DNA of 64,000 bases, from positions 1 to 64,000 of the forward strand of contig JADFWU010000008.1 of assembly GCA_015234045.1 (NCBI GenBank). The letters run 5' to 3'. Position numbers and translations under genes: made by a program. The stretch comes from Magnetococcales bacterium. GTDB taxonomy: Bacteria > Pseudomonadota > Magnetococcia > Magnetococcales > JADFWU01. Below, piece by piece: positions 34,189 to 43,856 of this stretch. The notes under the pieces are model-generated. The model searched no databases and was not told the origin of the DNA. It saw only the letters and a program-made list of their open reading frames with translations. The number at the start of each line of letters is the position of its first letter. Within the stretch, counting starts at the first letter, position 1.

Positions 34189-35193
34189 ATGAAAAAATTT
34201 GTGCATTATAGTGGAAAACCATCCATTGGGCATCCCTTTGAGACAAACTCTGTGCTGTCAAACACAATATTGAATCAAATTCTCTCGGATGAAACCCTTA
34301 AACCAGCGCTCACACAGTTTCCATTTCGCGTTTCACAGCATTTGGCTAACACGCTTGATTGGCACGACAAAACAGACCCATTGGTTCGTCAGTTTTTGCC
34401 AGACAATCAAGAGCTTGAAAATGTTCCAGGCTACGACACCGACCCGCTTGATGAGTCCTCATTTCAAGTCGCAGACAAATTGTTGCATAAATTCCATGGT
34501 CGGGCACTTCTTTTGGTTAACACAAATTGCCCTGTACACTGCCGATTCTGCTTTCGCCGTCATAATGCCAATTTACTATCAAAAGAAACCGGTTTGGAAA
34601 GATTTGATCACGCTTTTGACTATTTGCAAAAGCATACAGATATCCAAGAGCTTATCCTGTCTGGCGGTGATCCATTCATGCTACCTGAGACGACACTGAT
34701 TCGATTGATCGAAAAAACCGAACGCATTCAACATATCAAACGGATAAGAATACATTCCCGAGTGCCGATACTCGCACCAGAGTTGATCAGTGATTTACTA
34801 CTCAAACGACTTGCTCAATCAAGATTGAGTCCTTGGATCGTCCTGCATGTCAATCATGCCGATGAATTAACATCAACGGCAAGATTAACAATAAAACGAT
34901 TGATTTTAAATGGAATACCACTACTAAGCCAATCGGTCTTATTAAATAAAATCAATGATTCGTTATCCGCATTACTCGAACTGTTCAACACCTTGATAGA
35001 CCTTGGCATCAAACCGTACTATCTTCATCTACTGGACCCGGTACACGGTTCAGCACATTTTCACGTAGACAAACAAAAAGGGCAGCAATTGATAGGTCAA
35101 TTAGCCAAACAACTGCCCGGTTATGCGGTTCCGCTACTTGCTCAGGACATCCCCGGCAAGCAGAGCAAAACTGTTTACTGTGCAATAGAATAG
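34189..35193 (+). CDS. epmB: L-lysine 2,3-aminomutase EpmB (radical SAM)
   Basis: A 334-residue radical-SAM enzyme; E. coli EpmB has 342. The iron-sulfur motif CxxxCxxC is seen as CPVHCRFC, followed by FRRHN. The SAM-binding GGDP motif is in LSGGDPFM, and PLP-lysine motif YYLHLLDPVHG is present. It converts L-alpha-lysine to (R)-beta-lysine for EF-P modification. The ATG at 34189 leaves a 117-nt divergent promoter region to efp; a TTG at 34090 would extend the protein by 33 residues and almost remove that region, so I consider it unlikely. The gene sits 3 nt before xseA and may be co-transcribed with it. Confidence 0.92.
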   Translation: MKKFVHYSGKPSIGHPFETNSVLSNTILNQILSDETLKPALTQFPFRVSQHLANTLDWHDKTDPLVRQFLPDNQELENVPGYDTDPLDESSFQVADKLLHKFHGRALLLVNTNCPVHCRFCFRRHNANLLSKETGLERFDHAFDYLQKHTDIQELILSGGDPFMLPETTLIRLIEKTERIQHIKRIRIHSRVPILAPELISDLLLKRLAQSRLSPWIVLHVNHADELTSTARLTIKRLILNGIPLLSQSVLLNKINDSLSALLELFNTLIDLGIKPYYLHLLDPVHGSAHFHVDKQKGQQLIGQLAKQLPGYAVPLLAQDIPGKQSKTVYCAIE

Positions 35194-35196
35194 GCT

Positions 35197-36540
35197 ATGA
35201 CAAATACCTCTGCTTGGCAAAAAGCCCTTACGGTTTCCGACCTGACACTTCAGATCAGTGATCTGTTGGAGAATCGTTACGCCTACATTCAAGTGCAAGG
35301 CGAAATCTCTTCTCTGCGTATTCCGCCTTCCGGGCATGCCTATTTTTCATTGATCGACCGCAACGCACAAATCCGGGCGGTAATCTGGAAAACCGCACGC
35401 CGAAGAATGGCGACTCCGCCTCGCGAAGGTGATGCTGTCCTGGTCACTGGACGCATCACCGTTTATCAACCGCGTGGTGAGTATCAACTGATAGTCGAAG
35501 GGCTGGAAACCGCTGGACAAGGCACTGAAAAAGAGCTGCTTCTGAAACTTCATGCCAAACTGGAAAAAGAGGGCCTGTTCGATCAAGAACGCAAGCGTCC
35601 ATTGCCCTATCTGCCGGAAACCATCGGTGTTGTCACCTCCTCATCCGGTGCGGCTATTCATGATATTTTACATGTATTGGATAAACGGTTTGCCAAATAT
35701 CATCTGATCCTGGCGCACGCCATCGTACAAGGGTCACACGCACCCGAACAGATTGCACAGGCCATTGAAGATCTGAATGTGCATGGTCAAGCACAGGTTA
35801 TTATCTGCGGTCGTGGTGGCGGTTCTGCGGATGATTTGGCGGCGTTCAATTCTGAAATTGTCGTGCGTGCCATTGCTCAATCCGAAATACCGATCATCAG
35901 TGCCGTTGGTCATGAAGTGGATATCACACTGGCTGATCTGGCAGCCGATTACCGTGCGCCCACGCCCTCAGCGGCGGCTGAGACCGTTCTGCCAGAGCTG
36001 GATGCCGTTCAACACCATATTGATGCCTTAACACAACGCCTGCACCGTGCGTTGGATAACAGACTCGCCCACTTTCGATCTCGTATTGAGCAACTATCCG
36101 CACGGCTGCGCCATCCAAGAAACCGTCTTGATCAAGCCCGTCTACGCTGTGATGAACTATCCGACCGACTGCAACGCACACAAATTCAACACCATCTTCA
36201 TGCCCAACAACGCCTTGATCAACTAACACAGCGTCTATTACTCTTTTCACACAGCAACACTTTTTCAGTCCGTCAAAACCGCATCCAGCTGGCCAATCAA
36301 CAACTGCTCGCTACGATGCACAATCTGGTTCTGAACAACGCTAAAAAACATCAACAACTCACCGGACGATTGAATGATCTGTCACCTCAGGCAGTCCTTG
36401 ATCGTGGCTATGCCATCGTCAGAGACAGTGATCACCATATTGTCCGAAATACCAGCCAATTAAACACAGAAGATGGCTTGGATATCACCTTTTCACAGGG
36501 CCGCATTCGCGCCCGTGTAGAGAAAATTGAGGAAGAATGA
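35197..36540 (+). CDS. xseA: exonuclease VII large subunit
   Basis: A 447-residue protein. The N-terminal OB fold (residues 10-105, LENRYAYIQVQGEISSLR and SGHAYFSLID) binds DNA. The catalytic domain follows with GVVTSSSGAAIHDI, ICGRGGGSADDLAAFN and SAVGHEVDITLADLAADYRAPTPSAAAE, then the long helical region that binds the small subunits. With XseB it degrades single-stranded DNA into acid-soluble oligonucleotides in the cytoplasm. Its stop overlaps the start of the M23 peptidase gene by ATGA, and xseB lies just beyond. Confidence 0.97.
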   Translation: MTNTSAWQKALTVSDLTLQISDLLENRYAYIQVQGEISSLRIPPSGHAYFSLIDRNAQIRAVIWKTARRRMATPPREGDAVLVTGRITVYQPRGEYQLIVEGLETAGQGTEKELLLKLHAKLEKEGLFDQERKRPLPYLPETIGVVTSSSGAAIHDILHVLDKRFAKYHLILAHAIVQGSHAPEQIAQAIEDLNVHGQAQVIICGRGGGSADDLAAFNSEIVVRAIAQSEIPIISAVGHEVDITLADLAADYRAPTPSAAAETVLPELDAVQHHIDALTQRLHRALDNRLAHFRSRIEQLSARLRHPRNRLDQARLRCDELSDRLQRTQIQHHLHAQQRLDQLTQRLLLFSHSNTFSVRQNRIQLANQQLLATMHNLVLNNAKKHQQLTGRLNDLSPQAVLDRGYAIVRDSDHHIVRNTSQLNTEDGLDITFSQGRIRARVEKIEEE

Positions 36541-37400
36541 CAATGCGCCCTCTTACGCTTCTACTTACACTTGTGGCCACCCTCTTTGGACTAACAGCCA
36601 CAGCCTCGGCTGCTCAGATGACGATTTACCCGCCGTTAGCACAAGGAGCCGCCTCGTTATTGACCATTTCAGAGGCTCCGGCAGGGTCTCGCTTTACCGG
36701 TGCTGTCAATGGTGTTCCCTTTCCCATTTCAGCGTCAGGGCACGGCCTTATTGCTCTGGATATGTCGGCAAAACCCGGCACACGAACCGTCAAGGTGACC
36801 ATTACCGCACCCAATCATCAAAAAGAAGTGCTGAAAAAAGGATTTCGCATCAAAGCGCGTGACTATAACGTTGAACGCATTGATGGGTTACCCAAGAAAA
36901 AAGTGGATCTTGATAATAAAGACCTCACCCGCGCTGGTGGCGAATCAAAAAAAATCAAAGCCACTTACAAACGCCGAACGGAAACAGCCTTCTTTTCCAA
37001 TGGATTTCGCATGCCTGCCACGGGTCGATTCTCCGGCGTATTTGGCAGCCGACGCATTCTCAATGGCAAATCTCGAAGACCACACAATGGCGTTGATATC
37101 GCCGCTCCCACCGGGACACCGATTACAGCCATCGCACCGGGTATTGTCGCTCTAGTCGGTGACGATTATTTCTTTACCGGTAATACCGTGGTGCTGGACC
37201 ATGGACATGGTGCTGTGTCACTCTATGCCCATATGGATGAAATCTTTGTTAAAGAAGGTGAAATCTTACGCCCAGACACCATAATTGGTAAAATCGGCAT
37301 GACCGGACGCGTCACCGGACCCCATCTTCATATGGGCGTTCTTGTCCGTGGCGCACGGGTTGATCCAATGAAACTGCCTGGAATCTACCAAAAACAGTAA
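36537..37400 (+). CDS. secreted M23 (LytM-type) peptidase
   Basis: A 287-residue protein with a signal peptide (about residues 1-24, ending ASAAQ), a beta-rich N-terminal domain, a basic linker and a C-terminal M23 domain. Zinc motifs are complete: HNGVDIAAPTGTPI (HxxxD) and HLHMGV (HxH); VFGSRRILNGK and LDHGHGAVSLYAHM are also typical. Such enzymes cleave peptidoglycan cross-links in the periplasm or act as regulators of other amidases; intact zinc ligands favour activity. Start overlaps xseA by ATGA; a second ATG two codons on is possible. It lies between the two exonuclease VII genes. Confidence 0.93.
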   Translation: MTMRPLTLLLTLVATLFGLTATASAAQMTIYPPLAQGAASLLTISEAPAGSRFTGAVNGVPFPISASGHGLIALDMSAKPGTRTVKVTITAPNHQKEVLKKGFRIKARDYNVERIDGLPKKKVDLDNKDLTRAGGESKKIKATYKRRTETAFFSNGFRMPATGRFSGVFGSRRILNGKSRRPHNGVDIAAPTGTPITAIAPGIVALVGDDYFFTGNTVVLDHGHGAVSLYAHMDEIFVKEGEILRPDTIIGKIGMTGRVTGPHLHMGVLVRGARVDPMKLPGIYQKQ

Positions 37401-37483
37401 AAAAACACGGGGTAAACATTGAATCTGGTTACGCCGTTTGTTATGGTTTTTCTTTCGAAAAACAGCCATTTTCCAGGGGCATC

Positions 37484-37693
37484 ATGAAAACGCTTCCTTT
37501 TGAAGAATCCTTGAATCGGCTAGAGTCTGTCGTCCAACGTCTTGAGCAGAGCGATTTACCCCTCGAAGAAGGGCTGGCTGCTTTCGAAGAAGGTATCCAA
37601 CTCTCCCAACAGTGCCAGAAGCGACTTGATGCCGCAGAAAAACGCATCGAAGAACTGGTTGCCACTGCAAAGCCGGAGCCGCAAACCGAATGA
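37484..37693 (+). CDS. xseB: exonuclease VII small subunit
   Basis: A 69-residue helical protein with the family hallmarks FEESLNRLESVVQRLE and PLEEGLAAFEEGIQL. Several copies bind the helical arm of XseA. Stop and start of ispA overlap by ATGA. Confidence 0.96.
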   Translation: MKTLPFEESLNRLESVVQRLEQSDLPLEEGLAAFEEGIQLSQQCQKRLDAAEKRIEELVATAKPEPQTE

Positions 37694-38592
37694 GTTCTGA
37701 AGCAGATCAGGTGTTGAAGAGATTCCTAGCCGAACAAAAAGAGCGTGTTGAACACGCCCTTCAACAATACGTGCCCTCTGCTGATCAACAACCTCACCGT
37801 CTACATGAGGCGATTCACTATAGCCTCATGGCTGGCGGTAAACGCCTGCGCCCTATTTTGATCATTGCCGCAGCCCAAAGCGTGGGCGGTAATAGCGAAA
37901 AAGCACTGCCCATGGCCTGCGCCATGGAGTGTATTCATACGTACTCTTTAATCCATGATGATCTGCCCGCCATGGATGATGATGATTTGCGTCGTGGACA
38001 GCCAACCTGTCATCGAAAATTTGATGAATCCACCGCTATTCTGGCTGGTGATGCGCTGCTCACTTACGCCTTTGATCTTGCCGCACGTCCCATTAGGAAT
38101 GTATCACCAGAGAATCAACTACTTATGATTCGAAGTCTTGCCCAATATGCAGGCCTGGGCGGTATGGTGAGCGGACAGGTTCTTGATCTTGAGGCAGAAG
38201 GTAAACAGGTTGACCTGGACACACTAAAAAATATTCATGCCCATAAAACCGGTGCATTGATCCGTACCTCGTGTATCTTAGGTGCCATAATCGGTGGTGG
38301 AAGCAATTCGGAAGTCGTCTCGCTAGGCCGTTACGGTCATGCAATTGGCCTGGCCTTTCAGATCGCAGACGATATCCTGGATGTGGTCGGTGATACTGCA
38401 ACACTCGGCAAACCGGTTGGAAGCGACGAAAAACAAAAAAAATCCACATATCCTCAGCTTATGGGACTTGAAGAAGCCCAAAAACAAGCTGATCAACTTG
38501 TGGATGAAGCGGTTGAGGTATTGGCGTCCTTTGGATCAGAAGCTGATCCGTTGCGCCAATTGGCCCGATATATTGTCACCCGAACCCATTAA
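37690..38592 (+). CDS. ispA: farnesyl/geranyl diphosphate synthase
   Basis: A 300-residue polyprenyl synthetase. The first aspartate-rich motif (DDLPAMDDDDLRRG) and the second (DDILD) bind magnesium-diphosphate, and GGKRLRP near residue 50 is present. It condenses IPP with DMAPP/GPP to give farnesyl diphosphate. It is translationally coupled to xseB and followed after 8 nt by dxs, the usual xseB-ispA-dxs isoprenoid cluster. Confidence 0.96.
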   Translation: MSSEADQVLKRFLAEQKERVEHALQQYVPSADQQPHRLHEAIHYSLMAGGKRLRPILIIAAAQSVGGNSEKALPMACAMECIHTYSLIHDDLPAMDDDDLRRGQPTCHRKFDESTAILAGDALLTYAFDLAARPIRNVSPENQLLMIRSLAQYAGLGGMVSGQVLDLEAEGKQVDLDTLKNIHAHKTGALIRTSCILGAIIGGGSNSEVVSLGRYGHAIGLAFQIADDILDVVGDTATLGKPVGSDEKQKKSTYPQLMGLEEAQKQADQLVDEAVEVLASFGSEADPLRQLARYIVTRTH

Positions 38593-38600
38593 TTGATGTT

Positions 38601-40469
38601 ATGAGTGCAATTCTTTCGACTATCAATGATCCACTTGATCTCAGAGCGCTACCAGAATCAGCTTTGCCTGGACTGGCTGAGGAGATCCGTGACTATACCA
38701 TTGATGTCGTTTCAAAAACGGGTGGTCATTTAGGCGCTGGTTTAGGTGTGATCGAGTTGACGATTGCACTGCACTATGTGTTCAATACCCCGGAAGATCG
38801 TCTGATCTGGGATGTGGGACATCAAACCTATCCTCATAAAATCCTGACTGGTCGCCGTGATCAAATGCCGACCTTGCGTCAGTATGGTGGACTTTCCGGT
38901 TTTACCAAACGGGATGAAAGTCCCTATGATCCGTTTGGCACTGGACACTCTTCCACCTCCATCTCCGCCGCGTTGGGTATGGCTGTTGCTGCATCGCACT
39001 TTAATAAAAAATGCAAAGCCATCGCGGTCATTGGTGATGGTGCCATGTCTGCGGGTATGGCATTTGAAGCACTGAATAACGCCGGGCAGATGGATGATGA
39101 TCTGGTTGTGGTGCTCAATGATAACGAGATGTCCATCTCGCCTAACGTGGGCGCACTGTCTGCCTATTTAAGCCGTATTCTCAGCGGACGCTTCTACACG
39201 CGCTTGCGTGATGGTACAGGCAAGGTTCTGGGTAAAATCTCAGAACCACTACGCACCGCCGCAATGAAAGCCGAAGAGCATATGAAGGGAATGATTACCC
39301 CTGGCACGCTCTTTGAAGAGTTGGGCTTTAACTATCTTGGCCCCATTGATGGCCATGACTTCGGTCAATTATTGCCAACCTTACGCAATATCAAAAAGCT
39401 ATCCGGCCCGGTGATGCTGCATGTTGTCACCAAAAAAGGCCGTGGATTTGAACCTGCCGAGATCAATCCCTGCACCTATCACGGTGTACCGCCTTTTGAT
39501 CGTAAAACCGGCACGATTCCTTCCAATGGATCAACACCGTCCTACACCAAAATCTTTTCAGAAACATTGATAGATCTCGCGGTTAATAATCCGCGCATCG
39601 TGGCTATTACTGCCGCCATGCCAGAAGGCACTGGACTGAGCAATTTTCAGGAGCGCTTTCCCACCCGCTTCTTTGATGTCGGCATCGCTGAACAGCACGC
39701 GGTTACTTTTGCAGCGGGATTAGCTTGTGAAGGATTAACGCCCGTTGTCGCTATCTACAGCACATTCATGCAACGCGGTTTTGACCAACTGGTACATGAT
39801 GTTGTTCTACAGCAACTCCCAGTGATTTTTGCTCTGGATCGTGCTGGTCTCGTTGGTGCTGATGGTGCAACACATGCCGGTGTGTTTGATCTTTCATTTT
39901 TACGCTGCATTCCGGGCCTGACCATCATGGCACCGTCAGATGAAAATGAACTGCGTAGGATGCTGGCAACTGCCGTAGAAATGAATAAACCCTGCGTGAT
40001 TCGTTTTCCGCGCGGCTGTGGCATGAACCTGAAACCTGAACCTGCTCTGCCAATTCCTATTGCCAGTAGCCGTTTATTAAAAGAGGGTACAGATGCGGTT
40101 ATCGTAGCGGCAGGATCACCTGTCCACTCCGCTGTAGAAGCTGCAAACAGGCTGGAAAAACAAGGCCTTTCTGTTGCGGTCTACGATGCTCGTTTCGTTA
40201 AACCCCTTGGCCGATTCCTGAGAAAAGCCGCAGAGTTCCCGATTCTGGTCACCTTGGAAGAGAATGCCATTCAAGGTGGTTTTGGTTCGGCTGTATTGGA
40301 GTACCTATCCCGTGAGGGCCTGCTTGATAGCGGCTTGACCATTCGAAACTGGGGCATTCCTGACCGGTTCATCACCCATGGTTCACAAAGTGAATTGCGT
40401 GCAGAGTTGGAAATTGATGTTGATGGGTTGGTTAAGAACTTAGATGAACTGATCCGTAGCAAGACTTGA
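38601..40469 (+). CDS. dxs: 1-deoxy-D-xylulose-5-phosphate synthase
   Basis: A 622-residue thiamine-diphosphate enzyme. The TPP motif is in GDGAMSAGMAFEALNNAG, the substrate-site motif in DVGHQTYPHKILTGR, and the transketolase pyrimidine motif in DVGIAEQHAVTFAAGLA. It makes DXP from pyruvate and glyceraldehyde 3-phosphate, the first step of the MEP isoprenoid pathway, upstream of IspA. Usual length. Confidence 0.97.
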   Translation: MSAILSTINDPLDLRALPESALPGLAEEIRDYTIDVVSKTGGHLGAGLGVIELTIALHYVFNTPEDRLIWDVGHQTYPHKILTGRRDQMPTLRQYGGLSGFTKRDESPYDPFGTGHSSTSISAALGMAVAASHFNKKCKAIAVIGDGAMSAGMAFEALNNAGQMDDDLVVVLNDNEMSISPNVGALSAYLSRILSGRFYTRLRDGTGKVLGKISEPLRTAAMKAEEHMKGMITPGTLFEELGFNYLGPIDGHDFGQLLPTLRNIKKLSGPVMLHVVTKKGRGFEPAEINPCTYHGVPPFDRKTGTIPSNGSTPSYTKIFSETLIDLAVNNPRIVAITAAMPEGTGLSNFQERFPTRFFDVGIAEQHAVTFAAGLACEGLTPVVAIYSTFMQRGFDQLVHDVVLQQLPVIFALDRAGLVGADGATHAGVFDLSFLRCIPGLTIMAPSDENELRRMLATAVEMNKPCVIRFPRGCGMNLKPEPALPIPIASSRLLKEGTDAVIVAAGSPVHSAVEAANRLEKQGLSVAVYDARFVKPLGRFLRKAAEFPILVTLEENAIQGGFGSAVLEYLSREGLLDSGLTIRNWGIPDRFITHGSQSELRAELEIDVDGLVKNLDELIRSKT

Positions 40470-40485
40470 ATTTATAAACTATTTT

Positions 40486-41238
40486 ATGTCCAAACCTCGG
40501 ACACCACGCCAACGACTGGACCAACTTCTCACACACCGTGGTCTGGCGGAATCCATAGACAAAGCCCGCCGCATCATCATGACCGGTAAGGTATTGGTCA
40601 ATGATACCCCTGTTGACAAACCCGGCACCCAAGTCGCTCAATCCTCAGCACTACGCATCAAAGGGAAACAACATCGCTGGGTTTCACGTGGTGGGCTCAA
40701 GCTGGTTCATGCCCTGAACCATTGGCAGATCAATCCCACAGGTCAAAACTGCCTGGATATCGGTGCATCCACCGGCGGGTTTACTGATGTATTGCTTCAA
40801 CATGGTGCAGATCGTGTATTTGCCGTTGATGTCGGCTACGGTATTCTGGATTGGAGACTCCAACAAGATCCACGTGTTGTAAACCTTGAACGCACCAATG
40901 TACGCAACCTCACCAAGGATCAACTGGATCACACACCAATTCAATTCTTTACCATTGATGTCAGTTTTATTGGCCTGTCCCGCGTTTTACCGTTCACCCT
41001 GCCTTTGATAGAGCCTGGCGGCACCGGTATTGTTCTATTGAAACCTCAATTTGAACTACCAAAAAAATTGATTCCTGAGGGCGGGATTGTACGTGACCCT
41101 TCTCACCATGAATTGGCTTTTGAAAAAATTCAGCAACTGGAAAAAGAGAGTACCTTCACTATTATTGACCGTGTAAAATCTTCCATTACTGGTACTCAAG
41201 GCAATATTGAAGAACTCTTACATATTAGAGTTGATTAA
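40486..41238 (+). CDS. tlyA: TlyA-family rRNA 2'-O-methyltransferase
   Basis: A 250-residue protein: N-terminal S4 RNA-binding domain (residues 8-65, RLDQLLTHRGLAESIDKARR) and an FtsJ-like methyltransferase domain with SAM motif DIGASTGGFTDVLLQHGA and VDVGYGILDW. TlyA homologues methylate ribose in 16S and/or 23S rRNA; some are annotated as hemolysin A. It ends the dxs cluster, and the candidate RNA copy 2 begins 45 nt downstream of its stop. Confidence 0.95.
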   Translation: MSKPRTPRQRLDQLLTHRGLAESIDKARRIIMTGKVLVNDTPVDKPGTQVAQSSALRIKGKQHRWVSRGGLKLVHALNHWQINPTGQNCLDIGASTGGFTDVLLQHGADRVFAVDVGYGILDWRLQQDPRVVNLERTNVRNLTKDQLDHTPIQFFTIDVSFIGLSRVLPFTLPLIEPGGTGIVLLKPQFELPKKLIPEGGIVRDPSHHELAFEKIQQLEKESTFTIIDRVKSSITGTQGNIEELLHIRVD

Positions 41239-41283
41239 TATAATGATTTTTATCCGAAACCAGACAATGAATCACAACTTGAG

Positions 41284-41391
41284 TGGAAGCCCTGGTGATG
41301 TTTTTGCGCCGCTTTTAATATGCGAAGCAGATCATCAGAGCAAAAATATCACCAGGGATGGAACGGTTGACTGTTCAAATTTTAGACGAAA
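41284..41391 (+). ncRNA. candidate structured RNA, copy 2 of 2
   Basis: A 108-nt relative of 311-417. Here the hairpin is more regular: CCCTGGTGATGTTTTTGC pairs with GCAAAAATATCACCAGGG with a single G-U, an 18-bp stem. The enclosed segment with TGCGAAGCA is identical between copies. It lies between tlyA and a terminator, so it is either the 3' UTR of the isoprenoid operon or its own transcript. No known family recognised. Confidence 0.5.
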
Positions 41392-41405
41392 CTCTTATAC
41401 CATAT

Positions 41406-41442
41406 AAAAAAGGCGGCTGAACTATATCAACCGCCCTTTTTT
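41406..41442. terminator. bidirectional terminator
   Basis: An A6 tract, the stem GGCGGCTGA/TCAACCGCC with one mismatch, then a T6 tract. It lies between the tlyA/RNA side and the convergent 70-aa gene. Confidence 0.8.
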
Positions 41443-41462
41443 AGAATAATATCCAGCCTTTG

Positions 41463-41675
41463 CTATGCTTCAGTCTCTGCCAATGCCGCAATCGCCTGCG
41501 CCCAACGCACATATTTCAGACTGGCTAAATCACCGATGGTTTTTACGTTGAATGCCGCTTGAAGTTTTTCAGCGTCCGCTTCACTGACACCTTGCAGCGC
41601 ACCAACTGGTGCATCCACCAGTTCCTTGAGCGATTTTCCTTCGTATGCTTTGTCCAATGCATTATTGATGTTCAT
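41463..41675 (-). CDS. small helical protein, 70 aa
   Basis: A 70-residue, Ala/Leu-rich protein. The segment PVGALQGVSEADAEKLQAAFNVKTIGDLA has the pattern of a helix-hairpin-helix or TfoX C-terminal-like fold (GVSxxxAxxLxxAFxVxTIxDLA), which often binds DNA or mediates protein contacts. AAGGAG lies 8 nt before the ATG. It follows the GGDEF-EAL gene by 33 nt on the same strand, so co-transcription is likely. Function unknown. Confidence 0.8.
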   Translation of the reverse strand: MNINNALDKAYEGKSLKELVDAPVGALQGVSEADAEKLQAAFNVKTIGDLASLKYVRWAQAIAALAETEA

Positions 41676-41708
41676 GATTAGAACTCCTTGGTTAATATGT
41701 TGATTTAT

Positions 41709-43856
41709 CTATGAAGATTTTATATTATCCAGATTCCAGTCGATGGCCTCACCCCACAGATAAAACTGTTCCACCGGTAATGGTCTGGAATACATATATC
41801 CTTGCAGTAAATTGCATTTATTCTCAGCCAAAAAAGCCATCTGCTCCTCTGTTTCCACACCTTCAGCAATCACACGCAGATTCAAACAGTGTCCCATGGC
41901 AATAATCGCTTCCACAATGGCTTTATCGCTCTTGTTTTCACCAAGATTGAAGACAAAACTACTGTCAATCTTAACCGCATTGACTGGAAAGCGTTGCAGA
42001 TAGCTCAATGAAGAGTAGCCTGTACCAAAATCATCCACATACAGATCCACGCCCAAACCACGAATACTATCCATGGTATCTATGACGGATTCCGTGCTAT
42101 CCAATAGCATGTTTTCGGTCAATTCCAAACCAAGATATGCGGGATTTAATCCTGTTTCTTTAAGTACATCTGCCACCAAACCTTTAAATCCTTTGAACTG
42201 ACGTGCTGAGACATTAACCGTAATTTTCAAAGGCGGAAGATTACTGTCATTAGCCCAAATGGCAGCCTGTTTACACGCTGTACGCAACACCCAAGCGCCA
42301 ATATCACGAATTAGGCCCGTCTCTTCAGTTATGGGAATAAATTTATCCGGTGAAATCATGCCCTGTTCGGGATGATCCCACCGCAACAGCGCTTCCGCAC
42401 CGATTACTTTACGGCGATGTGGATCGACAATAGGTTGATAGTAAAGCTCAAACTCTTCCCGTTCCACAGCGAGACGCAAATCACGAATAAGGTATGCCCG
42501 CTCCTGCATCTCCTCATTCATCTGAGGCGTAAAAAAGCGGAAGCCATTGCGACCCATGGCCTTGGCTTGATACATGGCAGTGTCCGCGTTTTTCAACAGA
42601 TGCTGTGCATCCTGCCCATCCTGTGGAAAAATGGCAATACCAATACTACAGGTAATAAACACCGACTCGCCATTAACCGTAAATGCCCGTGCAAGATTCG
42701 CCAGAATAATGCGTGACACCAACTCAACATAGCAGGTGTGTGTGATATCATATAAAATAATGGTGAATTCATCGCCGCCAGCACGTGCAACAGTGTCCGA
42801 TTCTCGCACAGCATGACTGAGCCTGTCAGCCGCTTCCAATAACAATATGTCACCCGCTTCATGGCCAAGCGTATCATTGATCTCTTTAAAATTATCCAGA
42901 TCAATAACCAACAGCACGACCTCTTCCTTAGTCCGTGCTGCCATGGCAATACCCTGGCTCAGACGATCAAGAAAAAGCGCACGGTTTGGCAAACCTGTCA
43001 GCGCGTCCATCTCTGCTTGCTGTTTGAGCTGTTTTTCCAACCGTCTCTGCTCGGTCAGATCACGAATAATAGCCGTGAACAGATTCTCATGAATCAAAGG
43101 TTCCTTATTGACCGTCACCATCAATGGTACGGTTGTACCATCTTTACATCGCCCTTCCACCTCAATCAAAACACCCAATTGACCATTGAGATTGTTGCGT
43201 AATATCTTCTGAATTGACTCCGCAGAGGTGTGATCATACGGTGGTGGAAAAAGAATGCGAACGTTTTGATTAAGTACTTCTGCCGAGGTATAGCTGAAAA
43301 TCCGCTCAGCAGCTGTGTTAAAACTCTCAATATGGCCCTGTTCATCAACGGTGATAATACCATCAACGGTATTTTCCAATAGCGCATGCCGGCGGGCCTG
43401 ACTGTCAGTCAGATCTTTGTGATAGTTGTCCAGAAGGGCTTTATGAGTGGCGTGATAACGCAGACGGGCAATGACTTCAAGCTCATCAGGTAATTTGATA
43501 AGATAGTCGTTGGCCCCTTCAGCAAACAAACGTGCTTTAATCTTCGGACGTTCATCTACCGATAGAATAATAATCGGCACCATGCGAGTCTCAGGACGAC
43601 CGCGAAAACGGCGCAGCAACGTTAAACCATCCATCTCCGCCATAATCAAATCAAGCAGAATAACAGAGGGTTCAACCCGTTTACACACTTCCAACGCTTC
43701 AGAGGGATTGGAACAGAAATGCAACTCAAGATCCGGTGCGCGTCGAATCAATCGGCGCAACATGACCTCAATAACCGGCTGGTCATCGATCAGAAGAATG
43801 CGGATCACATCCCCTTCACGAATCAGACTTCCATGTAATTCGGAATCCCGGACCAT
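41709..43856 (-). CDS. response regulator with PAS, GGDEF and EAL domains
   Basis: A 715-residue cytoplasmic signalling protein. Receiver at about 18-135 (phospho-Asp in VILLDLIMAEMDG), PAS at about 155-270 (ENTVDGIITVDEQGHIESFN), a GGDEF domain with intact active site AGGDEF at about 285-440, and an EAL domain at about 455-700 with EALLRW, the metal-binding NVSARQF and ELTEN, and DDFGTGYSSL. It can in principle both make and degrade cyclic di-GMP, with phosphorylation or PAS ligand deciding. No kinase is adjacent. With the HD-GYP and PilZ proteins it points to extensive c-di-GMP control here. Confidence 0.94.
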   Translation of the reverse strand: MVRDSELHGSLIREGDVIRILLIDDQPVIEVMLRRLIRRAPDLELHFCSNPSEALEVCKRVEPSVILLDLIMAEMDGLTLLRRFRGRPETRMVPIIILSVDERPKIKARLFAEGANDYLIKLPDELEVIARLRYHATHKALLDNYHKDLTDSQARRHALLENTVDGIITVDEQGHIESFNTAAERIFSYTSAEVLNQNVRILFPPPYDHTSAESIQKILRNNLNGQLGVLIEVEGRCKDGTTVPLMVTVNKEPLIHENLFTAIIRDLTEQRRLEKQLKQQAEMDALTGLPNRALFLDRLSQGIAMAARTKEEVVLLVIDLDNFKEINDTLGHEAGDILLLEAADRLSHAVRESDTVARAGGDEFTIILYDITHTCYVELVSRIILANLARAFTVNGESVFITCSIGIAIFPQDGQDAQHLLKNADTAMYQAKAMGRNGFRFFTPQMNEEMQERAYLIRDLRLAVEREEFELYYQPIVDPHRRKVIGAEALLRWDHPEQGMISPDKFIPITEETGLIRDIGAWVLRTACKQAAIWANDSNLPPLKITVNVSARQFKGFKGLVADVLKETGLNPAYLGLELTENMLLDSTESVIDTMDSIRGLGVDLYVDDFGTGYSSLSYLQRFPVNAVKIDSSFVFNLGENKSDKAIVEAIIAMGHCLNLRVIAEGVETEEQMAFLAENKCNLLQGYMYSRPLPVEQFYLWGEAIDWNLDNIKSS

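Noticed and set aside
37441..37670. Minus-strand ORFs opposite xseB
   Set aside because: xseB is a clear family match in the expected cluster, so the antisense frames are shadows.
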